Below are positions 25,070 through 34,394 of a stretch of DNA of 64,000 nt, one piece after another. Origin of the DNA: Streptomyces pinistramenti (GTDB taxonomy: Bacteria > Actinomycetota > Actinomycetes > Streptomycetales > Streptomycetaceae); contig NZ_JAJCXB010000019.1 in assembly GCF_020564935.1 (NCBI RefSeq), forward strand, positions 62,001-126,000. Direction: 5' to 3'. The translations under genes were made by a program, and so were the position numbers. The number at the start of each line of letters is the position of its first letter. Position 1 is the stretch's first letter. The notes below the pieces were generated by a model, which saw nothing but the letters and a program-made list of their open reading frames with translations, made no database searches and was not told where the DNA came from.

Positions 25070-25963
25070 TCAGACGGCCGCGGTGATCGCGCGGGTGACG
25101 GCCGAGATTCCCGGGGTCGGCCGGCCGGGAAGCCGTGCCACGTGGACCCGGCGGATCTCCTGGGGCGCGCCCTCGACGCGCAGCAGGCTCACCCCGGGCG
25201 GCAGCAGCGCCGACATGGGGGACGGCACTGTCGTCACGCCGAATCCGCCGGCGACCAGTTGCAGCTTCGTCAGCCACTCGCGTGCGGAGTGGACGATGCG
25301 CGGCCGGCCGGGCAGGCCCGGCCAGACGCCGAGCAGCGGCTCGGAGTTCGACGACGGGGTGGCGATCCACGCGGCGTCAACCAGTTCGTCGACGTGTACC
25401 GCGGTGCGGCCGGCGAACACCCCGGTCGCCGACGCCGCCACGACCAGTTCGGTGTCCTCGACGGTCTCCATGTGCAGGCGCGGAGACTCGCCGTCCGAGG
25501 GCCGGTGGGGCGGGCGGGACGTCAGCACGGCGAGGTCGATCGAACCCGCGCGCAGTGCCCGGATGAGGCGGGGCGTGGTGCCCTCGGTCGTCGTGACCGT
25601 GACCTGCGGGTCGGCGGCCGCGAGCCGGGTGAGCGCGGCGGGCAGGATCGCGGCGCCGGCGCTCAGGAACGCCCCGAGGCGGACCAGTTCGGTCTGCGGG
25701 AGGGCGCCGGTGAGGTCGCGCTCGGCCGCCGCGAAGGAATCCAGGATCGTACGGGCGTGCCGCAGCAGGGTCAGGCCCGCGGGGGTGAGCCGCACTCCGT
25801 CGGGGCGGCGCTCGAACAGGGCGGCGCCCGCGCTCCGTTCAAGGGACGCGGCCTGGCGCGAGACCGCCGACTGCGTGTAGCCGAGATGGGAGGCCGCGGC
25901 GGTGAAGCTGCCCGATTCGGCGATCTGTCGCAGGACGCGCAGTCCCGCACTGGAGAGGTCCAT
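25070..25963 (-). CDS. LysR family transcriptional regulator
   Basis: A 297-residue LysR protein. The HTH is LRVLRQIAESGSFTAAASHL, GYTQSAVSRQAASLERSAGA, ALFERRPDGVRLTPAGLTLL, followed by the linker helix and a two-lobed effector domain (VRLGAFLSAGAAILPAALTR, RAGSIDLAVLT). It is divergent from the MDR oxidoreductase at 26065, with about 100 bp between starts, the usual LysR arrangement, so it probably activates that gene in response to a ligand. It ends 42 bp from peptide deformylase, convergently. Confidence 0.93.
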   Translation of the reverse strand: MDLSSAGLRVLRQIAESGSFTAAASHLGYTQSAVSRQAASLERSAGAALFERRPDGVRLTPAGLTLLRHARTILDSFAAAERDLTGALPQTELVRLGAFLSAGAAILPAALTRLAAADPQVTVTTTEGTTPRLIRALRAGSIDLAVLTSRPPHRPSDGESPRLHMETVEDTELVVAASATGVFAGRTAVHVDELVDAAWIATPSSNSEPLLGVWPGLPGRPRIVHSAREWLTKLQLVAGGFGVTTVPSPMSALLPPGVSLLRVEGAPQEIRRVHVARLPGRPTPGISAVTRAITAAV

Positions 25964-26064
25964 GCGTCCTACGCATACCAGAGATGCCGGATCGTCGCTT
26001 CCCGCATGACCGTGGTGTTCCTAGCATCGATCCGAAGAACACGGACGAACACGGAGGTCATCAC

Positions 26065-27153
26065 ATGCGAGCAGCAGTTCTGACGGAGTTCGGCGCCCCG
26101 CTCACGGTGCGGGAGATGCCCGATCCGGAGGCCGGAGGCGGCGAGGTGGCGGTCGAAGTGCTCGCCGCGTGCGTACTGCCGTACGCGGCCGAGGTCTTCG
26201 GCGGCGAGCGGAACTATCCCCTCGTTCCTCCCGTCGTGCCCGGTCTCGGCGGCGTGGGGCGGGTCGTCCGCGTCGGCCCGGACGCCACCCGGCTGCGGGT
26301 CGGCGACCTGGTGTGGTGCGACCCGACGGTGCGCTCCCGCGACGACGCGCTGACCCCCGACATCTCGCTGCAGGGCTGGAGCTCGCGCGGCGCCGGCGGC
26401 GCGAGGCTCGCCCAGTACCTGCACGACGGATCGTTCGCCGAGCTGATGCGCATCCCGACGGAGAGCGCCTTCCCCCTGCCCGCCGCGGCGGGGGACGACC
26501 CGGCGCGCTGGGCCTCGCTCGGCGTGCACGCCGTCCCCTACGGCGGGCTGCTGGCGGGCGGGTTCGCGGCCGGGGAGACGCTGCTCGTCAGCGGGGCCAC
26601 CGGCAATTTCGGCAGCAGCGCGGTCGCCGTGGCGCTCGCGATGGGGGCGGGCCGGGTGGTCGCCCCGGGCCGGAACCGGGACGTGCTCGACCTGCTCGCC
26701 GTCCGGTTCGGTCCGCGCGTGTGCCCGGTCGTCCTGACCGGGGACGAGGCCACCGACCGTGCGGCCATGTCCGCCGCGGCCGACGGCCCCATCGACATGG
26801 TGATCGACCTGCTCCCGCCCGCCGCACCCAGCTCAGTGGCGCGCGCGGCGGCCATGACCGTGCGCGAGTACGGCCGCGTCGTCCTCATGGGCGGCATCGG
26901 CATGCTCGGGGGCGACGACCTCGCGCTCCCGTACCCGTGGATCATGCGCAACTCGGTGACCGTGCGCGGGCAGTGGATGTGCCCGCGCTCGGCGAACGTC
27001 GGTCTGATCCGGCTCATCGCGTCACGTGCGCTCGATCTCGGCATCGAACGGGTCCGGACCTTCCGTCTCGACGCCGTCAACGACGCCGTCGAGTACGCGG
27101 CAGCGCACGGCGGGCCGTTCGACCGCACCGTTCTCACCCCTGCCGCCGGCTGA
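26065..27153 (+). CDS. MDR-superfamily NAD(P)-dependent oxidoreductase
   Basis: A 362-residue medium-chain dehydrogenase/reductase. N-terminal catalytic domain MRAAVLTEFGAPLTVREMPD with VVPGLGGVGRVVRVGPDATR and RVGDLVWCD; Rossmann domain GETLLVSGATGNFGSSAVAV; later VVLMGGIG and the C-terminal RTFRLDAVNDAVEYA. The GHE zinc motif of alcohol dehydrogenases is replaced by GLGGVG and no cysteine zinc cluster is seen, so it is likely a zinc-free quinone-oxidoreductase-type enzyme. ATG 26065 has GGAGG 8 bases upstream. The divergent LysR gene is its probable regulator. Confidence 0.88.
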   Translation: MRAAVLTEFGAPLTVREMPDPEAGGGEVAVEVLAACVLPYAAEVFGGERNYPLVPPVVPGLGGVGRVVRVGPDATRLRVGDLVWCDPTVRSRDDALTPDISLQGWSSRGAGGARLAQYLHDGSFAELMRIPTESAFPLPAAAGDDPARWASLGVHAVPYGGLLAGGFAAGETLLVSGATGNFGSSAVAVALAMGAGRVVAPGRNRDVLDLLAVRFGPRVCPVVLTGDEATDRAAMSAAADGPIDMVIDLLPPAAPSSVARAAAMTVREYGRVVLMGGIGMLGGDDLALPYPWIMRNSVTVRGQWMCPRSANVGLIRLIASRALDLGIERVRTFRLDAVNDAVEYAAAHGGPFDRTVLTPAAG

Positions 27154-27391
27154 CGCGCGGACGTCGGCCCGCGGGCACGGCCGGTCCTTTCGGCCGCTCA
27201 GCCCTCCGCTCACCCCGGTCTTCCCGCCGGGTCAGAGGCCGAGCGGCCACCAGCGGATGCGATCAGGGCCGCGGTCCCTGCCGGTCCGCTGGAGCGACAA
27301 GCCTGCTCCGGGGCGTAGTCGACCGCCTCACCCAGGGGCGGGGCCTCGGGCGGTCGGCCGGCTCACCACTCCAGCGGTACCCTTCGCCGCC
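27154..27391. other. Convergent intergenic region
   Basis: About 240 bases between the MDR gene and the chitinase gene, both ending here. CGGCCG arms around GTCCTT near 27175 could form a small hairpin. Nothing else is seen. Confidence 0.35.
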
Positions 27392-28174
27392 TCAGCAGCT
27401 GAGGTTGTCGCCAGGGACGGTGCCGAGCAGTTGCACAAAGCTCTGGTAGCTGTTGATCCGGCTCTGCACCTGTCCGGGGTTGCCGCCGTTGCACTCGATG
27501 GTTCCGTTGATGCTGCGGATCGTCTCGCCGAAGCCGGCGCCGTTGACCATCGCGTTGTGCGGCGTCATGGTGCCGGGGCCGGTCTGCGTGTTCCAGTACC
27601 ACAGGGCGGTTTTCCAGGCCACGGCCGAATCCTGCTCCACCAGCGCGGGGTTGTTCAGCAGGTCGATGCCGAGCGCGTCACCCGCCGCCTTGTAGTTGAA
27701 GTTCCAGCTCAGCTGGATCGGGCCGCGGCCGTAGTAGGCGGCCTGGCCCGCGGGGCAGCCGTACGGTTGGGTGGCGTCGCAGTAGTGCGGATAGTTGCCG
27801 GTGTTCTGCTCGACGACGTAGACGAGACCGCCCGTCTCATGGCTGACGTTCGCGAGGAAGGCCGCAGCTTCCTGACGCCTGACGGTGTCGCTTCCGGTGT
27901 TGGCGAACTCCGGGTAGGCGCTGAGCGCGGCGGTCAGGCCCTGGTAGGTGTAGAACGCGTTCCGGTTCGGGAACATCTGGTTGAACTGCGCTTCGCTGAC
28001 GACGAAGCCCTCGGCCTTGGTCCTGGCGCCGGCACTCTCACAGACGTGGCCGACCTGGGCACTCGTGGATGCGGCGCAGCCGGCCGCGGCCCCCGCGGGC
28101 GCGGCAGGCACCAGAACGGCCACGCCAACGGCCAGGGTCACGGCGCTCAGGAGGGTGGCGATACGTGATCTCAT
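27392..28174 (-). CDS. GH19 chitinase (secreted)
   Basis: A 260-residue secreted chitinase. Signal peptide: MRSRIATLLSAVTLAVGVAV followed by LVPAAPAGAAA. The catalytic domain has FLANVSHETGGLVYVVEQN (general-acid glutamate in HETGG), YYGRGPIQLSWNFNYKAAG (second GH19 signature), NPALVEQDSAVAWKTALWYW and the ending INGTIECNGGNPGQVQSRIN. There is no separate chitin-binding module; the cysteines near the mature N-terminus (GCAASTSAQVGHVCES) are few. ATG 28174 follows GAAGGAG. About 190 bp upstream lies a DasR-type box, consistent with N-acetylglucosamine-responsive expression. Confidence 0.95.
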   Translation of the reverse strand: MRSRIATLLSAVTLAVGVAVLVPAAPAGAAAGCAASTSAQVGHVCESAGARTKAEGFVVSEAQFNQMFPNRNAFYTYQGLTAALSAYPEFANTGSDTVRRQEAAAFLANVSHETGGLVYVVEQNTGNYPHYCDATQPYGCPAGQAAYYGRGPIQLSWNFNYKAAGDALGIDLLNNPALVEQDSAVAWKTALWYWNTQTGPGTMTPHNAMVNGAGFGETIRSINGTIECNGGNPGQVQSRINSYQSFVQLLGTVPGDNLSC

Positions 28175-28363
28175 CGAGGAACTCCTTCGTGCGGCCGCCC
28201 GCCGCCGGCTCCGGAGCCGGACCTCACACGCCGGGCGCTGGAACACCGGGCAGGAAGCAGCCGCTGTGGGGGAATTGCCTTACGGAGCAGATCTGTTGGG
28301 CGGCACCGCGGACACGACCGGACGGATGCCGCGGCACACGGAAAGGACCGCGAACCGAGATGC

Positions 28364-28374
28364 GGTCTAGACCA
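28364..28374 (-). promoter_or_regulatory. DasR-responsive element (dre-like) upstream of chitinase
   Basis: On the chitinase strand the sequence TTGGTCTAGACCGC contains TGGTCTAGACC, the core of the known Streptomyces DasR site ACTGGTCTAGACCACT. A partly similar CTCTAGCC lies immediately upstream on that strand, recalling the direct repeats in chitinase promoters. DasR represses chitin and aminosugar genes until glucosamine-6-phosphate accumulates. Confidence 0.7.
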
Positions 28375-28399
28375 ACGCCAGGCTAGAGGCGCCGCGACG

Positions 28400-29020
28400 A
28401 GCACGTCCATACCGCGTCACCAGGAAGCGAAATCCTGTCCGTGTCCCTGTGTGCGAGATACCCACGTTCGCGTGAGCCGCGGTGAGTTGCCATGATCTGC
28501 CCGCACTTCGCTTGCCCTGGGCACCGGCAGCCTGGAGAGGGAGCACCGGTGTCGCCTGCCGGGCCCCGAAACCCCCTCGGGCCCCCACAGGAAGATCACG
28601 TTCGCGAACCATCCAGGGTGAACGACTCGTCCCCGACTGGCCTCGGAGCGCAGGGCCTCGATCCGTTACGGGCGCAGCATCCGCTCCCGGACCGAGACTC
28701 CCGGACGACGCGCCGGCGTGGGTGCCGACCCCTCGCTACCGTCCGGTGCCAGAACCCTGGCCCGACGAGACGAGTCCTGCCTGTTCTCTCTCTCGCTGCC
28801 GCCGTGGTGCTCACGGGTGCGGCGGGACGGATGGCGGCGGTCGTCGTGACCGCGAGGCGACTTCAACGGGCCCTCCGACCCGCGCCGCGACTCCACAGCC
28901 CGCCTCCAGGGAACTGGCCGATGGCCACCGCAAGGCCGGAGGCGACACTGATGTCTACGGCATCCGGAGCACGGAGAACCGCGAGGGTGCCCTCGTGCTG
29001 ACCCGCATCCCCGGCTCGGC
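28400..29020. other. Intergenic region without a supported gene
   Basis: About 620 bases upstream of the chitinase promoter. Several arginine/proline-rich ORFs are shadows. A plus-strand stretch near 28770 reads RRVLPVLSLAAAVVLTGAAG, which looks like a signal peptide, and RGDFNG follows in another frame, hinting at a decayed secreted FG-GAP-type protein; the evidence is too thin for a call. Confidence 0.3.
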
Positions 29021-29767
29021 TCAGCCTTCCGATGTGGCATCGGCCGGGGAACGTGGCCGCAGCAGTGTGCTGATGATGTCCCTGCGGGCCTGCGGCCGGT
29101 CGGCCAGCCAGGTTCCGAGCTGGTGGTCGGCCCCGACGAGCGTGAGGGCGGTGAAGTCCGCGCGGGTGGCCAGTGCGGTGTGAAGAAGCTCGGTCACAGC
29201 GTCAGGAATGACCGTGTCCTGTTCCGGTACGACCAGGAGCGCGCGGCCGGTGAATCGCGCGTAGGTGTCCAGGGCCCGGCTGTCACGCCAGCTCTCCGGA
29301 CGCCGGATCAACTCGGTGAATCCAGCGCCGAAGGGAACGTCCCAGGCGTCCCTCCCGTAGATTCCCGGCGCGCAGAGAACGATGGCCGCCACACGCTCGC
29401 CGTAGACGTCCAGCAGATCGGCGACGGTCTGGCCACTCATGCTGAACCCGACCAGCATCAGGGGGCGTTCAGCGCCGAAGGCTGCGTCGATGACGGCTGC
29501 GGCTTGGTCGCGCCGCCGTCTGAGGCTGAGGGCGGGCAGCTCGCCGGTGCTCTCCCCGTGGCCCGAGAAGTCCAGCGCGACGGCAGGATGCCCGTGCGCG
29601 GCGAAGTCCTCGGCGAACGGCAGATTCCGCGCTTTGTCACCGGTACCGGCGCCATGCATGAGGACTACGCCGCAGGCCCCGACGCTCTCGTTCTGCGGCG
29701 TCACGGTAGAGAGGCTGATGTGTTCACCGTCAGCGGCGTGAACAGCCTTACGTATGGCGGCTCCCAT
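29021..29767 (-). CDS. Alpha/beta hydrolase
   Basis: A 248-residue protein from ATG 29767, ten bases after GGGAGAGG. Strand and oxyanion region VVLMHGAGTGDKARNLPFAE, VALDFSGHGESTG, nucleophile elbow LMLVGFSMSGQTVADLLDVY with serine, acid region LLVVPEQDTVIPDAVTELL and histidine in LVGADHQLGTWLADRP. This is a typical serine hydrolase of the BAAT/dienelactone-like class; substrate unknown. The open reading extends upstream on the minus strand for a long way, but only because of GC bias; this start has the ribosome binding site and matches family length. Confidence 0.85.
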   Translation of the reverse strand: MGAAIRKAVHAADGEHISLSTVTPQNESVGACGVVLMHGAGTGDKARNLPFAEDFAAHGHPAVALDFSGHGESTGELPALSLRRRRDQAAAVIDAAFGAERPLMLVGFSMSGQTVADLLDVYGERVAAIVLCAPGIYGRDAWDVPFGAGFTELIRRPESWRDSRALDTYARFTGRALLVVPEQDTVIPDAVTELLHTALATRADFTALTLVGADHQLGTWLADRPQARRDIISTLLRPRSPADATSEG

Positions 29768-30262
29768 TGCCTCTCCCGAGAATGTCCCGTACGTAGCGGT
29801 GCGGCAGAAATGCCGTCGACCTCGCCCGCCACGATGACATACGACGCAGGAGTCTGACGCCGCGTTGTTCATGGCTGAGGAGAGGGCAACTCCACGATCT
29901 CCGTGGATCATTCGGGAATCCTCAAGGCAGGAATCAGCACGCCTGCTGATCGGCGGTTTCGCCCCACAGGTGGATCGGAGGTGGAGATCGCCGTGGTGGA
30001 GGACGCGCTCGGCTCGCCGGTACCTGCTTTTCGCTGAAGGCGCTGGGACAGTGTCTGCGGGGGGGCAGCATGTGACGAGCGTGGTGTTCTTGCGGGATGG
30101 CTGGACGCTCACGGGCCGCGGCGGTGTGAGCGTGGTCCACCGAGCACCCGCAGCCTGCCGGCCTGAGCGTTTCACGGCCGGACGGAGCCCTGGCCGACGT
30201 CGGCGGCAAGGGCTAAATTGGTTGATGTCAAGCAAGTGAAATCCCGGTGGGAGTGATGTCCC
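29768..30262. other. Divergent promoter region between hydrolase and exporter
   Basis: About 495 bases. It is slightly less GC-rich than the genes, notably near 30180-30245 (GGCTAAATTGGTTGATGTCA). The exporter ribosome binding site GGGAG is at its end. No gene or clear operator is seen, although the MarR protein encoded downstream would be expected to bind in the last 80 bases. Confidence 0.4.
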
Positions 30263-32149
30263 GTGGGAAAGTCCGCTGCTGGTCCGGCGCCCCTGTCCGG
30301 CCCGCTCCGCGCCCGGAGCCGCACCCCGGGCCCGCGCCACAAATGGGTCGCTCTCTCGAACACGACCCTCGGCGTGCTGATCGCCTCGATCAACATGTCG
30401 ATCATGCTCATCGCGCTGCCCGACATCTTCCGCGGCATCGGCGTCGACCCGCTGCAGCCCGGCAACACCGGCCTGCTGCTGTGGCTGATCATGAGCTATC
30501 TCGTCGTCACCGCCGTCCTCGTGGTCAGCTTCGGCCGGCTCGGCGACATGTACGGCCGTACCCGCATGTACAACCTCGGCTTCGCCGTCTTCACGGTGTT
30601 CTCGGTGCTGCTGTCCGTCACGTGGATGCACGGCACGGCCGGCGCCCTGTGGCTGATCGGCATGAGGGTCCTCCAGGGCGTCGGCGGCGCACTGCTGATG
30701 GCGAACTCCAGCGCGATCCTCACCGACGCCTTCCCCGCCCGGCAGCGCGGCCTCGCCCTGGGACTCAACCAGGTCGCCGGGATCGCGGGCTCCTTCGTCG
30801 GTCTGGTACTCGGCGGCCTGCTCGGCCCCGTCAACTGGCGCCTGGTCTTCCTCGTCTCGGTGCCGTTCGGCGTGTTCGGCACGGTCTGGGCCTACCTGAA
30901 GCTGCACGACACCGGAATCCGCACCCCCGCCCGGCCCGACTGGTGGGGCAACGTCACCTTCGGTGCCGGCCTCATCGCCGTCCTGGCCGGTATCACCTAC
31001 GGCATCCAGCCCTACGACGGGCACACCATGGGCTGGTCCAATCCCGCGGTGATCGCCGCGCTCGTGGGCGGGGTGCTGCTGCTGGGCGTCTTCTGCGTCG
31101 TCGAGTCGAAGGTCACCGAGCCCATGTTCCATCTGAGGCTCTTCCGCATCCGGGCGTTCACCGCGGGCAACCTCGCCAGCCTGCTCGCCTCACTCGGCCG
31201 CGGCGGCCTGATGTTCATCCTGATCATCTGGCTTCAGGGCATCTGGCTGCCCCGGCACGGCTACAGCTTCACCCAGACCCCGCTGTGGGCGGGCATCTAC
31301 ATGCTTCCGCTGACCCTCGGCTTCCTCGTGGCGGGGCCGGTCTCGGGCTGGGCTTCGGACCGGTTCGGCGCCCGTACCTTCGCCACCGGAGGCATGCTGC
31401 TCGCCGCCGGTACGTTCGTGGCCCTGGAGACGCTGCCGGTCGACTTCGGGTACCGCAGCTTCGCCGTGATCCTGCTGCTCAACGGTGTCGGCATGGGCCT
31501 GTTCGCGGCGCCGAACAGGGCCGCCGTCATGAACAGCCTGCCGCCCGACCAGCGCGGCGTCGGCGCCGGCATCAGCACCACCTTCCAGAACTCCGCCATG
31601 GTGCTGTCCATCGGCATCTTCTTCTCCCTGATGATCACCGGGCTGGCCGGTTCCCTGCCGCACGCCCTGACCACCGGCCTGACCGCCCAGGGCGTCCCGC
31701 CCGCCGACGCCGCCAAGGTCGCCGCCCTGCCGCCGGTCGGCGTGCTGTTCGCCTCGCTCCTTGGCTACAACCCGATCCGTACGCTGCTCGGCCCGCAGGT
31801 GCTCGACGGCCTGCCGCACGGCCACGCCGCGTATCTGACCGGCCGGGAATTCTTCCCCCAGCTGATCTCCGGCCCGTTCGCCCAGGGACTGGCCGTCGCC
31901 TTCAACTTCGCCATCGCCGCCTGCCTGATCGCCGCCGTCGCCTCCCTGCTGCGCGGCGGCCGCTACATCCATGACGACACGGCCGCCGGCACCCCGGCAC
32001 CCAAAGCCCCCGCCGTACGGGCCGCCGGCTCCTCGGCTGCCCGCCGCCCCACCGGCCCCCCCCCCGCACCCGCAGCCGCGCCGTCCCCCTGCCCGGCCCC
32101 CGGCCCCGAGGACCGTGCGGCCCCGCCGCCACACTCCGGGAGTGGCTGA
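30263..32149 (+). CDS. MFS drug exporter, DHA2 (14-helix) type
   Basis: A 628-residue transporter. It has MSIMLIALPDIFRGIGVDPL in helix 1, LGDMYGRTRMYNLGFAVFTV in loop 2-3, motif C-like LGLNQVAGIAGSFVGLVLGG, and FFSLMITGLAGSLPHALTTG plus a hydrophilic insert before the last helix, giving about 14 helices. DHA2 proteins export drugs by proton antiport. The last 60 residues are a proline/alanine-rich cytoplasmic tail. GTG 30263 follows GGGAG by 9 bases. The stop overlaps the MarR start (TGATG), so the two are co-translated. Confidence 0.93.
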   Translation: MGKSAAGPAPLSGPLRARSRTPGPRHKWVALSNTTLGVLIASINMSIMLIALPDIFRGIGVDPLQPGNTGLLLWLIMSYLVVTAVLVVSFGRLGDMYGRTRMYNLGFAVFTVFSVLLSVTWMHGTAGALWLIGMRVLQGVGGALLMANSSAILTDAFPARQRGLALGLNQVAGIAGSFVGLVLGGLLGPVNWRLVFLVSVPFGVFGTVWAYLKLHDTGIRTPARPDWWGNVTFGAGLIAVLAGITYGIQPYDGHTMGWSNPAVIAALVGGVLLLGVFCVVESKVTEPMFHLRLFRIRAFTAGNLASLLASLGRGGLMFILIIWLQGIWLPRHGYSFTQTPLWAGIYMLPLTLGFLVAGPVSGWASDRFGARTFATGGMLLAAGTFVALETLPVDFGYRSFAVILLLNGVGMGLFAAPNRAAVMNSLPPDQRGVGAGISTTFQNSAMVLSIGIFFSLMITGLAGSLPHALTTGLTAQGVPPADAAKVAALPPVGVLFASLLGYNPIRTLLGPQVLDGLPHGHAAYLTGREFFPQLISGPFAQGLAVAFNFAIAACLIAAVASLLRGGRYIHDDTAAGTPAPKAPAVRAAGSSAARRPTGPPPAPAAAPSPCPAPGPEDRAAPPPHSGSG

Positions 32150-32718
32150 TGGACACCGTCGACCGGCAGGGCCCCGGCGCAACGCCGCGCGGAACGGAAC
32201 CGGCGCCCGTACCTCCCCAGGCCCCGGCTGAACCGGCCGAGGCGGCAGGACGGCTGCGCGCCGCCGTCCTGCGCCTGCTCCCCGCCCTCCGCGGCCACAG
32301 CGCACACCGCGACCTGACCCCCAGCAGACTGGCCGCCCTCGCCGTGCTCGACACCCACGCACCGCTGCGGATCAGCGAACTCGCGGCACGGATGGACATC
32401 GCGCTGTCCACCACCTCCCGCATGGCCGACCTGCTCGACGCCTGCGGCTGGATCGCCCGCCGCCCCGACCCCGAGGACCAGCGCGCCAGCCTGCTCAGCC
32501 TCAGCCCCGCAGGCCAGACCCTGCTGCACTCCGTACGCTGCGAAACCACCAGCCGTCTCGCCCAGGAGATCGCCCGCCTGACTCCCGACCGGCAGCGCCT
32601 GCTGTACGACGCGCTCCCGGCGTTGGAAGACCTCACGGAACGGATGCCGTCGGCCCAGCAGCCCCGCACCCGCAGAACGGATCCGGGCGGGCGGCAGGAC
32701 TTCCCGGAGACCTCCTAG
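32149..32718 (+). CDS. MarR family regulator coupled to exporter
   Basis: A 189-residue protein whose ATG shares a base with the exporter stop codon. After a proline-rich leader comes LRAAVLRLLPALRGHSAHRD, the winged helix LAALAVLDTHAPLRISELAA with RMDIALSTTSRMADLLDACG, wing RRPDPEDQRASLLSLSPAGQ and a C-terminal dimer helix. MarR proteins typically repress a linked exporter and release on binding its substrate; here the regulator is the second gene, so it would control the promoter upstream of 30263. Confidence 0.92.
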   Translation: MDTVDRQGPGATPRGTEPAPVPPQAPAEPAEAAGRLRAAVLRLLPALRGHSAHRDLTPSRLAALAVLDTHAPLRISELAARMDIALSTTSRMADLLDACGWIARRPDPEDQRASLLSLSPAGQTLLHSVRCETTSRLAQEIARLTPDRQRLLYDALPALEDLTERMPSAQQPRTRRTDPGGRQDFPETS

Positions 32719-32938
32719 CCGGGTCGCCTCGTCGACGTCGCGTCGCACCGCGCGGCGGGTGGGGCGCAGTGCGGCGCGGCCGGGCGGGCATGAGAATGAT
32801 CTGCTCGTGCCGGATGGCGACGTGACCCGGTGCGGCGGACCAGCTGCTCAGCGAGGGCATCTGCAAAGGCATCGCACCTGGTCACAGGTCGTATATCGGC
32901 AGTAGCTGCGATCGAGTTCGTGTGCCACGGTGAGCGGT

Positions 32939-34027
32939 ATGGAGGGGAATCAGCGCAGCCACGCACACGAACGACGCCACCACCATCACGGGCCCGGTCG
33001 CACCGGAGGTGTGGGTCGGAACGGCGGTTCACGGACGGCCGGGGTACGGCACCGGCTCGCCCATTTCGTCAGGCCGCACCGTCACGAGGCCGGCGAAAAG
33101 GTCGATGCGGCGATGGAGACGTCCCGTGAGGGGGTGCGGACGCTGTGGATCTCCTTGGCCGTCCTCGGCGCGACCACCGCCGTCCAGGCCGTGATCGTCG
33201 CCCTGTCCGGATCGGTGGCGCTCCTCGGCGACACCATCCACAACGCCGCCGACGCACTGACCGCCCTCCCGCTCGGCGTCGCCTTCGTCCTCGGGCGCAG
33301 GGCGGCGGACCGCCGCTACACCTACGGCTACGGCCGCGCCGAGGACCTGGCCGGCATTCTCATCGTGACGACCATCGCCGCCTCCGCCGCCCTGGCCGCC
33401 TGGGTAGCCGTCGACCGGCTGGTCAACCCCCGCGACATCACCCACCTGTGGGCGGTGGCCGCGGCCGCGCTGGCCGGGTTCGCCGGCAACGAGTGGGTGG
33501 CCCGCTTCCGCATCCGCACCGGCCGGAAGATCGGTTCCGCGGCGCTGGTCGCCGACGGCCTGCACGCCCGCACCGACGGCTTCACCTCCCTCGCCGTCCT
33601 CCTGGGAGCCGGTGGCGCCGCCCTGGGCTGGCGGGTGGCCGATCCGGTCGTCGGCCTGCTCATCACCGCTGCCATCCTGCTGGTGCTCAAGGACGCTGCC
33701 CGCGAGGTCTACCGGCGCCTGATGGACGCCGTCGACCCTGGCCTGGTCGACGATGCGGAGCGCGCGCTGCGTGGGGTGCCGGGTGTGCTGGGCATCGGGC
33801 AGGTGAGGATGCGGTGGATCGGTCACGCGCTGCGCGCCGAGGCCGACATCGTGGTCGCCCCGCACCTGACCGTTGTCCAGGCCCACGAGGTGGCCGTTGC
33901 CGCCGAGCATGCCCTGCTCCACGCGGTCCCGAGGCTGACCGCGGCAACCCTCCACACCGACCACACCCCCACCGGTACGAGCGACCCGCACGCGGCCCTG
34001 TCCCACCACGGGGAGCGGTCCCGGTAG
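32939..34027 (+). CDS. Cation diffusion facilitator (CDF) family transporter
   Basis: A 362-residue CDF protein with a histidine-rich N-terminus. Six membrane helices, with LWISLAVLGATTAVQAVIVA, SGSVALLGDTIHNAADALTA (HxxxD metal site in helix 2), RRYTYGYGRAEDLAGILIVT and GLHARTDGFTSLAVLLGAGG (second HxxxD pair in helix 5), and a cytoplasmic C-terminal domain with RMRWIGHALRAEADIVVAPH. It exports divalent metals such as zinc, cobalt or cadmium in exchange for protons. ATG 32939 is preferred; GTG 32930 is close by. No metal regulator adjoins. Confidence 0.92.
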   Translation: MEGNQRSHAHERRHHHHGPGRTGGVGRNGGSRTAGVRHRLAHFVRPHRHEAGEKVDAAMETSREGVRTLWISLAVLGATTAVQAVIVALSGSVALLGDTIHNAADALTALPLGVAFVLGRRAADRRYTYGYGRAEDLAGILIVTTIAASAALAAWVAVDRLVNPRDITHLWAVAAAALAGFAGNEWVARFRIRTGRKIGSAALVADGLHARTDGFTSLAVLLGAGGAALGWRVADPVVGLLITAAILLVLKDAAREVYRRLMDAVDPGLVDDAERALRGVPGVLGIGQVRMRWIGHALRAEADIVVAPHLTVVQAHEVAVAAEHALLHAVPRLTAATLHTDHTPTGTSDPHAALSHHGERSR

Positions 34028-34394
34028 CGGGCCGGGCGTAGTCATCGGACGGTGCCGAACCTGGCGGCCGGGCCGCAGTTGATGCCGCGGAGGCCACCCG
34101 TCGGCACTGCGCGGTGCGGAGGCTCGCTCGCGCATCCGCCGTGCGCAACGGCAGTTCCTCGCGGCGGGCGCCGAGGCTTCGCGAGTGCCGGGACGACGGC
34201 GGGGAATCGTCGCCGGCTCGCGTTCGGCGGGGCGGGCCGGATCAGGAAAGCGTCAACATCGTTGGGTTCCGCCACGGGCTTGCCGGGCCGATGGGGACCA
34301 TGGCACACATCCCGTGCCGCTCGGCCACCCGAGGTCCCCCTCGCAGAAGCAGGCGATGTGGGGCTGTGCAGAACCGGGCAGGGAGGGGCTTTCG
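34028..34394. other. Intergenic region upstream of the first kdpD-like gene
   Basis: About 365 bases. Short ORFs on both strands have no recognisable motif. It carries the promoter of the kinase gene; the strong GGAGGGG ribosome binding site is at 34382-34388. Confidence 0.35.

Noticed and set aside
28760..29020. Possible secreted FG-GAP protein remnant
   Set aside because: A signal-peptide-like stretch and one RGDFNG are present, but in different frames and with no second repeat; too weak to call.
29021..31132. 703-codon minus-strand open frame
   Set aside because: Only the part up to ATG 29767 is a hydrolase; the rest is antisense to the MFS exporter and follows from GC-biased codon use.
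32040..32145. Proline-codon-rich GC tract at the exporter end
   Set aside because: Low-complexity tail coding, not a regulatory repeat or CRISPR.
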